DNA from: Chloroflexota bacterium
GTDB lineage: Bacteria; Chloroflexota; Limnocylindria; Limnocylindrales; CSP1-4
Assembly: GCA_005881055.1 (NCBI GenBank)
Contig: VBHW01000028.1
Location: 1-8,677 of the forward strand
Direction of reading: 5' to 3'
DNA length: 8,677 nt
The notes under the pieces were generated by a model that had not been told where the DNA came from, ran no database searches, and worked only from the letters and a program-made list of their open reading frames with translations. Below are positions 1 to 5,153 of this stretch, one piece after another; the first letter of the stretch is position 1; every line of letters starts with the position of its first letter. A program made the position numbers and the translations under genes.

Positions 1-139
1 GACCATGGATAGGCCTCCAACTGCGTCGCCAGGCGAAGGCTCCTGATCGTACCTCCGGGACGTTCGGGCGCCGTCTCCCAGGGATGACGACGGACAATCG
101 GCACGACAGTTCGGAGCGGGCAAGAGTCGAACCTGCACC
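1..139. other. Left-edge stretch without a recognisable gene
   Basis: No gene is recognisable here. The ssb reading frame is open back to base 47 (a TGA at 44-46), but the peptide it would encode does not resemble the start of SSB and contains no ATG or GTG. An ATG at 84 opens a 19-codon frame that stops at 141-143, in a different frame from ssb. The minus strand is also open to the window edge, with a possible GTG and a peptide I do not recognise. The stretch may hold the tail of a neighbouring gene, decayed sequence, or sequence brought in by a rearrangement or misassembly. Confidence 0.4.
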
Positions 140-535
140 TTGACCCAATTCAGTGTGGCCACGAACGCGTACCGCGCGAACGGCCAGGAGAAGGCGGAGT
201 TCCACAACGTCGTCACGTGGGACCGGCTGGCCGAAATCTGCGGCCAGTACCTCGGCAAGGGCCAGCAGGTCGCGATCGAGGGCCGCCTCCAGACGCGCTC
301 GTGGGACGACGATCGCGGAGCGCGGCACTGGAAGACCGAGGTCGTGGCCACCAATGTCGAGATGCTCTCCGGCCGGCGGAAGAAGGACTACGAGGCCGAG
401 ACGGCAGCCGACGCGCTGGCCGCGCAGGCGAACGCCCTTGGCGAGGCACCGGTCGATCCGTCGATCGCCGCCTCGGAGCCGATCGCCGAGGGCGACCTCG
501 ACGACACCGACGAGTCGGCGGACGACGCAGCCTGA
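140..535 (+). CDS. ssb: Single-stranded DNA-binding protein, N-terminally truncated
   Basis: SSB coats single-stranded DNA in replication, repair and recombination. The visible protein starts inside the OB fold: TQFSVATN (residues 2-9), FHNVVTWDRLAE (21-32), YLGKGQQVAIEGRLQTRSW (37-55) and a closing strand at TEVVATNVEML (66-76) are all typical family blocks in the right order. An Ala/Asp/Glu-rich linker and acidic tail follow to residue 131. Family members normally have about 22-25 residues before the TQFSVATN-like block, with a xKVILIGxLxxDPExRYTxxG pattern; that part is absent here in every frame. TTG at 140 is the only usable in-frame start and has no good ribosome binding site, so this start is formal only. 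The tail ends DDAA and lacks the usual DDIPF-type tip. The gene may be a pseudogene, a second divergent ssb, or be interrupted by a rearrangement or assembly error. The family call itself is secure. Confidence 0.82.
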   Translation: MTQFSVATNAYRANGQEKAEFHNVVTWDRLAEICGQYLGKGQQVAIEGRLQTRSWDDDRGARHWKTEVVATNVEMLSGRRKKDYEAETAADALAAQANALGEAPVDPSIAASEPIAEGDLDDTDESADDAA

Positions 536-549
536 TCCGCACTCCACGC

Positions 550-582
550 GGCGGCGGGCGTGTCCCCCTCCCGCCCGCCGCC
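550..582 (+). terminator. GC-rich hairpin just after ssb, likely terminator
   Basis: An 11-bp perfect inverted repeat pairs GGCGGCGGGCG (550-560) with CGCCCGCCGCC (572-582) around an 11-base loop. It begins 14 bases after the ssb stop codon, where an intrinsic terminator is expected. No T-run follows, as is common in GC-rich genomes, so termination efficiency cannot be judged from the sequence. Confidence 0.6.
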
Positions 583-613
583 ATCACCTCCGAATTGGCG
601 CGCTGAAACCTTT

Positions 614-695
614 GGGTGGCGTTCCACCTCATGACGATGAGGGCGGTAAACCCCGAGTTCACGCCCTTCGGGGCGTACCCCCGGCGCCGTACGCG
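614..695 (+). ncRNA. Candidate structured RNA: consecutive small hairpins
   Basis: This gap between convergent genes holds several adjacent perfect stems. GGTGG (615-619) pairs with CCACC (624-628) around CGTT. CCTCAT (627-632) pairs with ATGAGG (637-642) around GACG, sharing two bases with the first stem. ACGCCC (661-666) pairs with GGGCGT (671-676) around a stable TTCG loop. CGTAC (674-678) pairs with GTACG (689-693), competing with the previous stem. A strong terminator-like hairpin follows directly. I do not recognise an Rfam family. No clear promoter is visible, and no gene lies downstream on the plus strand for a riboswitch to control. It could be a small RNA, the structured 3' end of the ssb transcript, or chance structure in GC-rich DNA. 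Confidence 0.3.
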
Positions 696-731
696 AAGAG
701 GCCGCCGATCCTTCCCTTTCGGCGGCCTCTT
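696..731. terminator. Strong hairpin between convergent ssb and rsmI, likely bidirectional terminator
   Basis: AAGAGGCCGCC (696-706) and GGCGGCCTCTT (721-731) form a perfect 11-bp stem around a 14-base loop. On each strand the 3' arm ends in CTCTT, a weak T-rich end. It lies between the ends of ssb (plus) and rsmI (minus, stop at 862), so it could stop transcription from both sides. The A-rich base of the stem and its position make it the best terminator in the window. Confidence 0.7.
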
Positions 732-861
732 CCTGTGGTTCGCCGCGGCGACAGGATGCCGGGCGCCATCTCGTGGTTCTCGGTGATACCGAAGGGCTGG
801 CGGACCGGGGGATCCCACCAGTCTTCGGTGGAAACGTTCTCCTGCGTTGTTCTTCGTTCGG
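732..861. other. 3' flank of rsmI, no gene seen
   Basis: Together with 536-731 this makes a 326-base gap between ssb and rsmI. This part has only weak local stems, such as TCGGT-GAT-ACCGA near 779-792 and CCACC/GGTGG near 816-834. I see no reading frame with family resemblance and no ribosome binding site. Confidence 0.5.
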
Positions 862-1764
862 TCAGATGGCACCAGGACCCAGGCTGCGCGGCGCTGCGTA
901 GAGTTGTCGGCGTGGCAGGCCTCTGGCCGCGGCGACACGGCGGGTCGCCTCGCCTCGGGGGAGGCCTCCGGCAACGAGGTGATCGACCTCGGCGCGGGCG
1001 GCCTCGAGAGCATCCTTCGAAGCCGGGATCGCCGATCGACGCGCCGTTCGCGGCTGCTCGCCGACGACGAGGACGAACTCTCCACGCAGGGTGAGCGAGC
1101 CTTCCCGAGCCTGGGCCGCGAGGAGGCCGAGCGAGCCGCGGACGATCTCCTCGTGGAGCTTCGTGAGCTCGCGGCAGATCGCGATCGGGCGATCGGGATC
1201 GGCAGCGGCGGCGAGGTCGGCCAGCGTGGCGACCACCCGGTTGGGCGCCTCGAAGATCACCGTCGCGCGCTCGTCTGCGGCGATCCGCGCGAGGCGCTCA
1301 CGACGCTCGCGTCCGGATCGCGGGAGGAACCCCTCGAACGACCATCGCGCGCCGGCCACGCCGCTGGCGGCGACCGCAGCGAGCACGGCCGAGGCGCCGG
1401 GCACGGGCACGACGACGCCGCCCTGGGCCGCCCACGCACGGACGAGCGCCTCGCCGGGATCCGAGACGCCGGGCGTCCCCGCATCCGTGATCACCGCGAG
1501 GTCCGACCCGCCGCGCAGGTGATCGATGAGCCCCGGGAGCCGGGCCGCCGCGTTGCGCGCGTGGAAGCTCACGACCCGTGCGGCGGCGCCGTGCCGCTCG
1601 AGGAGCCGCCGCGAGATCCGCGTGTCCTCGGCGGCAATGAGGGGCACGGATCGCAGGACCTCGATCGCGCGGAGCGTCACGTCGCCCAGGTTGCCGATCG
1701 GGGTCGCGACGACGAACAGACGGCCGCCGCGCCCCGCCTTGTCCGAGTTGGCGGGCTCGGTCAC
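862..1764 (-). CDS. rsmI: 16S rRNA (cytidine(1402)-2'-O)-methyltransferase RsmI
   Basis: RsmI uses S-adenosylmethionine to methylate the ribose of C1402 in the decoding centre of 16S rRNA. The 300-residue protein (family about 280-300) shows the tetrapyrrole-methylase fold motifs in order: VATPIGNLGD (19-28), EDTR (46-49), ITDAGTPGVSDPG (92-104), PVPGASA (120-126) and CRELTKLHEE (197-206). The small C-terminal helical domain, including GLPRGEATRRVA (267-278), is present. The start is a GTG at 1764 that overlaps the nadE stop in a GTGA junction, so translation is probably coupled to nadE. Starting here leaves about 14 residues before the first conserved strand, which is normal. The gene is the last in a three-gene minus-strand unit, with a terminator-like hairpin about 130 bases downstream. 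The identification is firm and nothing in the sequence suggests loss of function. Confidence 0.96.
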   Translation of the reverse strand: MTEPANSDKAGRGGRLFVVATPIGNLGDVTLRAIEVLRSVPLIAAEDTRISRRLLERHGAAARVVSFHARNAAARLPGLIDHLRGGSDLAVITDAGTPGVSDPGEALVRAWAAQGGVVVPVPGASAVLAAVAASGVAGARWSFEGFLPRSGRERRERLARIAADERATVIFEAPNRVVATLADLAAAADPDRPIAICRELTKLHEEIVRGSLGLLAAQAREGSLTLRGEFVLVVGEQPRTARRSAIPASKDALEAARAEVDHLVAGGLPRGEATRRVAAARGLPRRQLYAAPRSLGPGAI

Positions 1765-2660
1765 CCCCGGGTCGAGCCGGGACGCCGCCGCGGGTACAGA
1801 TAGTCGACGCCCGCCGTCCGCGGACCGAGCTTCGCGATCGGCGGCACCTGTCGCTTGAACTCCGAGCCGGCGACCATCCGGCCGACGCGCTCGACGGTCG
1901 CCCGATCGAAGCCCATCTCGACCAGCTCGGCATCCGTCCGGCGGCGGTCGATCATCCAGAACAGGAGCCGGTCGAGCTCGTGGTACTCGAAGGCGCCCTC
2001 GTCTTCGTCGGTCTGGCCCGGCCAGAGGTCGGCCGACGGCGCCTTGCGGATGATGACCTCGGCGACCCCGACCGCGACCGCGAGCTGGCGGACCTGGGTC
2101 TTGTACAGGTCGCCGATCGGGTTGAATGCGCACGCCGCGTCGCCGAACAGCGTCGTGTAGCCGATCAGCGTCTCGGTCTTGTTCCCGGTGCCGACGACGA
2201 GGCCGCCCCACGTCACGGACCGGTCGTACAGGACGGCCATCCGCATGCGGGCCATGAAGTTGCCACGCCGAAGGGCGGAGGCGTCGGGTTGCGTCGCATA
2301 GAAGCCGTCGACCATCGGGCTGATGTCGACGACCTCCGAGGCGCAGCCCAGCCGCCGGACGACGTCCTGCGCATCCGCGAGCGAGGCCGGCGCCGAGGTG
2401 CGGTATGGCATGAGCAGCGTGAGAAGGCGCTCGGGGCCGATCGCCTCGGCCGTGAGGTAGGCCACGAGCGCCGAGTCGATGCCGCCCGACAGCCCGAGCA
2501 CCGCGTGCTCGAAGCCCGCCTGGCGAAGCTGGCCGCGGATGAACGCGGCGATGACACGCCGGGCGACGGCCGTGTCGATCGCGAGCTCTTTCGGCAGCTC
2601 GAACAGCGGCTCCGGGGCCGCGGCCGCGGCTTCCGCCGGAGACCGTTCGGGGGCGGTCAT
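1761..2660 (-). CDS. nadE: NAD(+) synthetase, stand-alone ammonia-type synthetase domain
   Basis: NadE performs the last step of NAD biosynthesis: it adenylates deamido-NAD with ATP and then amidates it with ammonia. The 299-residue product has the PP-loop LSGGIDS (57-63), GTGNKTETL (157-165), the FNPIGDLYKTQV block (179-190), the substrate and ATP loop KAPSADLWPGQTDE (206-219), and a basic C-terminal KRQVPPIAK segment (269-277). It has no amidotransferase domain of its own. The first 18 or so residues are Ala/Pro-rich, probably a disordered extension. The ATG at 2660 overlaps the stop of the upstream nitrilase gene as ATGA, and its own stop overlaps the rsmI start. The tight coupling to a nitrilase with NAD-synthetase-like glutaminase motifs suggests that ammonia comes from glutamine through that partner, although free ammonia use remains possible. 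Confidence 0.96.
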   Translation of the reverse strand: MTAPERSPAEAAAAAPEPLFELPKELAIDTAVARRVIAAFIRGQLRQAGFEHAVLGLSGGIDSALVAYLTAEAIGPERLLTLLMPYRTSAPASLADAQDVVRRLGCASEVVDISPMVDGFYATQPDASALRRGNFMARMRMAVLYDRSVTWGGLVVGTGNKTETLIGYTTLFGDAACAFNPIGDLYKTQVRQLAVAVGVAEVIIRKAPSADLWPGQTDEDEGAFEYHELDRLLFWMIDRRRTDAELVEMGFDRATVERVGRMVAGSEFKRQVPPIAKLGPRTAGVDYLYPRRRPGSTRG

Positions 2661-3604
2661 CGGAGCGACCCGTCGATCGCGGGGATCGGCGCCACGTCGA
2701 GGCCCGGCTCGGAGCCGTCGGCCGCCGTGGAGTCGCGCGTGAGGCCGCCCCGCTCGGCGATGATGCGGTCGAGCTCGCGGGCCACGAGCTCGGGCCGCTC
2801 GTCGCGCAGGAGCGGCAGCGCGATCCGCTCGCGGCGGATGTCCGCGAGGTCGACGTCGACCGTGAACAGGCCCTCGTCCCACAGGGGGGCGCTGAACAGC
2901 GCCTGCCCGGACGGCCCGATGACCTCCGAGCCGCCCCAGAAGCTGAACGACTCGTCGACGCCGACCCGGTTGCAGAACACCGCGACACTCGTCGTGAGCT
3001 GCGCGTACGTCCGCATGAGGGTGCGCCACGATGTCGCCGTGCCGAGACCGACCTCGCTCGTCGACGCCAGATCGCGGCCGGGCGACGAGGAGACGTTGAC
3101 GAGGATCTGCGCGCCGTCGAGCGCGAGGAGGTGCGGCACCGAGACGTGCCAGAAGTCCTCGCACACCGCGATCCCGATCCCGACGCCGAGCCGCGACGGC
3201 ACCGCCCGGAGGACGTCGCCGGCGCCGAAGAACCGCCGCTCGTCGAACAGCCCGTACGTCGGGAGGAAGAGCTTCCGATGGACGTGCCGCATCCGGCCGT
3301 CCTCGATGAGCGCAGCGGCGATGAACAGGCGATGGTCAGCCGACTCCTCGACGAACGAGACGATCGCCGAGAGCCCCTTCGTCGCCTCGACGAGGTCCAT
3401 CAGCCGCGGATCGTCGAGCCGCATCGCGACGTCGGAGGCCAGGTCCTGGACGAGGTAGCCGGTCAGCCCGAGCTCGGGGAAGACGACGAGCCCGGCGCCC
3501 TGCGATCGGGCGTCGGCGAGGATGGCGCGATGCTGCTCGAGGTTCTCCTCGAGCAACCCGAGGCGGGGCGCGATCTGCGCAAGCGCGATGCGAAGCGACG
3601 GCAT
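2657..3604 (-). CDS. Nitrilase-superfamily amidohydrolase, probable glutaminase subunit for NadE
   Basis: This 315-residue carbon-nitrogen hydrolase has the full Glu-Lys-Cys triad: E44 in FPELGLTGY, K111 in HRKLFLPTYGLFDE and C148 in AVCEDFWH. The blocks around K111 (LPTYGLFDERRFF) and E44 (ELGLTGY followed by QDL) match the N-terminal glutaminase domain of fused glutamine-dependent NAD synthetases better than those of beta-ureidopropionase, aliphatic amidases or Lnt. There is no signal peptide or membrane segment, so it should be cytoplasmic. Its stop overlaps the nadE start (ATGA), so the two products would be made together. I infer that it releases ammonia from glutamine for NadE. A general omega-amidase role is the main alternative. 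The ATG at 3604 is supported by a -10-like hexamer spaced for leaderless transcription and by the conserved ALAQ strand beginning at residue 7. Confidence 0.88.
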   Translation of the reverse strand: MPSLRIALAQIAPRLGLLEENLEQHRAILADARSQGAGLVVFPELGLTGYLVQDLASDVAMRLDDPRLMDLVEATKGLSAIVSFVEESADHRLFIAAALIEDGRMRHVHRKLFLPTYGLFDERRFFGAGDVLRAVPSRLGVGIGIAVCEDFWHVSVPHLLALDGAQILVNVSSSPGRDLASTSEVGLGTATSWRTLMRTYAQLTTSVAVFCNRVGVDESFSFWGGSEVIGPSGQALFSAPLWDEGLFTVDVDLADIRRERIALPLLRDERPELVARELDRIIAERGGLTRDSTAADGSEPGLDVAPIPAIDGSLR

Positions 3605-3610
3605 GCGCCG

Positions 3611-3616
3611 AGTCTA
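3611..3616 (-). promoter_or_regulatory. -10-like element for leaderless transcription of the nitrilase-nadE-rsmI unit
   Basis: On the minus strand TAGACT ends six bases before the nitrilase ATG (CGGCGC lies between). This puts the expected transcription start at or next to the A of the start codon, the geometry seen for leaderless genes in many high-GC bacteria. No Shine-Dalgarno sequence lies before this ATG, which agrees with that reading. No convincing -35 hexamer is visible, so the site remains a prediction. Confidence 0.4.
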
Positions 3617-3753
3617 GCGCGCGTACCTTCATTCCCAGCACGGGTCCGGCCCGGGACTGGCGGCCCGCGGTCCGTGGCGCCCACATGCTCCGCCGTTGCT
3701 GGGCCAGTGGTTGGTGGCCAGACTTGCGCCCACGGAGAATCTTGCCGCCTTGC

Positions 3754-3771
3754 GATGCCCCGTGGGGCATC
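3754..3771. repeat. Perfect inverted repeat, possible operator or terminator of the dpp operon
   Basis: GATGCCCC (3754-3761) and GGGGCATC (3764-3771) are perfect inverted arms around two bases, so as RNA the hairpin would be seven pairs with a CGTG loop. It lies about 140 bases after the dppF stop and about 150 before the nitrilase start. No T-run follows on either strand. It could be a weak terminator or a protein-binding site, and the sequence does not decide between them. Confidence 0.35.
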
Positions 3772-3911
3772 ACCAGGGGCAGTTGAGGTGGCGCGCGTCG
3801 TACGCCACGCACGCGAGCGACGCGGCCCGGCGGTCGGAGCCCGGGCGAAGCACCGAAATTCTCCACCCACGCAAATTTGGCCGCTCCGCCGCCGAGGACC
3901 TGGATCGGGCT

Positions 3912-5153
3912 CTACGCGCCGGGTGCCGCAGTCCCCGGAGTGGACGCCTGAGCGGGCGCCGAAACGCCCGCGGCCGATCCGCCCACCGCGGCCGATCCGC
4001 CCGCGGCCGATCCGCCGGCCGAGGCCGCCGCAGCCGATCCGGCACCCGCCCCGGCCCGGGATGCCGATGCCGGCCGGCCAGTCGCCTGGCGCTGCTCGAT
4101 CGAGTCGGCGACGTCCTCGGCGAAGTGGCACGCGACCTCGTGGCCGGACGCGAGCGGGCGCAGCGGCGGGTCCTCGGTCGTGCAGCGCTCCGGGTTGCCG
4201 AGGCGCTCGCGGAGCCAGCACCGCGTGTGGAATCGGCAGCCCGACGGTGGGTTCGCCGGCGACGGCACGTCGCCACGCAGGATGATCCGGCGCCGTCGCG
4301 ATTCGACGACCGGATCGGGCACGGGGATCGCCGACAGGAGCGCCACCGTGTACGGGTGGAGCGGCACGCTGTTGAGGTCGCGCGACGACGCGAGCTCGAC
4401 GATCCGGCCGAGGTACATCACGGCGATCCGGTCACTGATGTGGCGGACCACGGACAGGTCGTGGGCGATGAAGAGGTACGTGAGGTCGAACTGGCCCTGG
4501 AGCTTCTCGAGGAGGTTGATGATCTGCGCCTGGATCGAGACGTCGAGCGCGGAGATCGGCTCGTCGGCGACGATGAGGTCCGGGTTGAGCGCGAGCGCCC
4601 GGGCGACGCCGATCCGCTGGCGCTGGCCGCCGGAGAACTCGTGTGGGTAGCGTTCGCCGAAGTCCGGGTTGAGGCCGACCGTCGCGAGCAGCTCGCGGAC
4701 CCGCTCGCGCCGCTCGGCGCCGTTCCCGATGCCGTGGATCTCGAGCGGCTCGCGGATGATCCCCGACACGTTCATCCGCGGGTTGAGGCTGGCGTACGGG
4801 TCCTGGAAGATCATCTGCATCCGGCGGCGCATGCGCCGCAGGGCGGACCCCTCGAGGCTCGAGAGGTCGACGCCGTCGAACACGATCCGGCCCGATGTCG
4901 GCCGGTACAGGCGGATGATCGCCCGGCCGGTCGTGCTCTTCCCACAGCCGGACTCGCCGACGAGGCCGAGCGTCTCGCCGCGCCGGAGCGCGAAGCTCAC
5001 GTCGTCGACCGCCCGGACGTCGCCGATGTGGCGCTCGATGACGATCCCCTCGGTGATCGGGAACCAGACCTTCAGCTCGTCGACCCGGAGCAGCTCCCCG
5101 TCCGTGGCCGACGGCCGACTGGCCGTCGCGGCGGAGGACGCCTCGACCGTCAT
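3912..5153 (-). CDS. dppF: Peptide ABC transporter ATP-binding protein, DppF/OppF type
   Basis: One of two ATPases that power import through the DppB-DppC channel, acting on the inner face of the membrane. In 413 residues it shows Walker A GESGCGKST (66-74), Q-loop Q117 in MIFQDPYASLNP, signature FSGGQRQR (173-180), Walker B LIVADEP (193-199) and H-loop H231. The oligopeptide-type C-terminal region begins with HPYTVALLSAIP (266-277) and carries cysteines 306, 312, 324 and 342. The MIFQDPYASLNPRM block and the SGGQRQRIGVARALALNP stretch are typical of DppF rather than DppD. The ATG at 5153 overlaps the dppD stop as ATGA. After about residue 358 the protein runs into a Gly/Ser/Ala-rich tail of some 55 residues, partly made of GGSAA repeats and absent from ordinary DppF. 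The substrate cannot be read from the ATPase; peptides are the default. Confidence 0.93.
   Translation of the reverse strand: MTVEASSAATASRPSATDGELLRVDELKVWFPITEGIVIERHIGDVRAVDDVSFALRRGETLGLVGESGCGKSTTGRAIIRLYRPTSGRIVFDGVDLSSLEGSALRRMRRRMQMIFQDPYASLNPRMNVSGIIREPLEIHGIGNGAERRERVRELLATVGLNPDFGERYPHEFSGGQRQRIGVARALALNPDLIVADEPISALDVSIQAQIINLLEKLQGQFDLTYLFIAHDLSVVRHISDRIAVMYLGRIVELASSRDLNSVPLHPYTVALLSAIPVPDPVVESRRRRIILRGDVPSPANPPSGCRFHTRCWLRERLGNPERCTTEDPPLRPLASGHEVACHFAEDVADSIEQRQATGRPASASRAGAGAGSAAAASAGGSAAGGSAAVGGSAAGVSAPAQASTPGTAAPGA
3970..4043. repeat. Short in-frame tandem repeats encoding the GGSAA tail of DppF
   Basis: GCGGCCGATCCGCC occurs exactly at 3970-3983, 3988-4001 and 4003-4016, spaced 18 and 15 bases apart, with a degenerate copy near 4030-4043. 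All spacings are multiples of three, so the repeats stay in frame and encode Gly-Gly-Ser-Ala-Ala units on the minus strand. Such arrays can change length by slippage without breaking the frame. Confidence 0.8.

Larger units (their letters stand above)
3605..3911. other. Intergenic stretch between dppF and the nitrilase gene
   Basis: This 307-base gap separates two minus-strand units. It holds a perfect short inverted repeat at 3754-3771 and a -10-like hexamer at 3611-3616 next to the nitrilase start. Local base composition dips around 3856-3880, where AAATT and AAATTT occur. GGAGAAT (3734-3740) and ATTCTCC (3859-3865) are a distant inverted pair, perhaps by chance. Frames crossing this stretch show no family resemblance. 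It probably carries the end of the transporter transcript and the promoter of the NAD unit. Confidence 0.5.

Noticed and set aside
1..110. Minus-strand open frame running off the left edge, with a possible GTG start
   Set aside because: No ribosome binding site, no recognisable family and too little sequence; open frames of this length are common by chance at this GC content.
84..143. ATG at 84 as a frameshifted start for ssb
   Set aside because: The 19 residues before the stop do not match the SSB N-terminus, so a frameshift would not restore the missing strand.
614..660. Partial resemblance of GGTGGCGTTCCACC to a fluoride riboswitch block
   Set aside because: The other conserved blocks (AACCGC and GCTGATGA) are missing or out of order, and no plus-strand gene follows for it to control.
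1765..2988. Upstream extension of the rsmI frame into nadE and the nitrilase gene (possible 708-residue fusion)
   Set aside because: The added part is out-of-frame nadE coding sequence with no domain; the GTG at 1764 overlapping the nadE stop is the natural start.
2661..3164. Upstream extension of the nadE frame that might give a fused protein
   Set aside because: The extension is Arg/Pro-rich out-of-frame nitrilase sequence; the ATGA overlap and the normal NadE length support the start at 2660.
4824..4839. Perfect 16-base palindrome GCGGCGCATGCGCCGC
   Set aside because: It lies inside dppF and is explained by Arg-Arg-Met-Arg-Arg codons in GC-rich usage; there is no sign of a site function.
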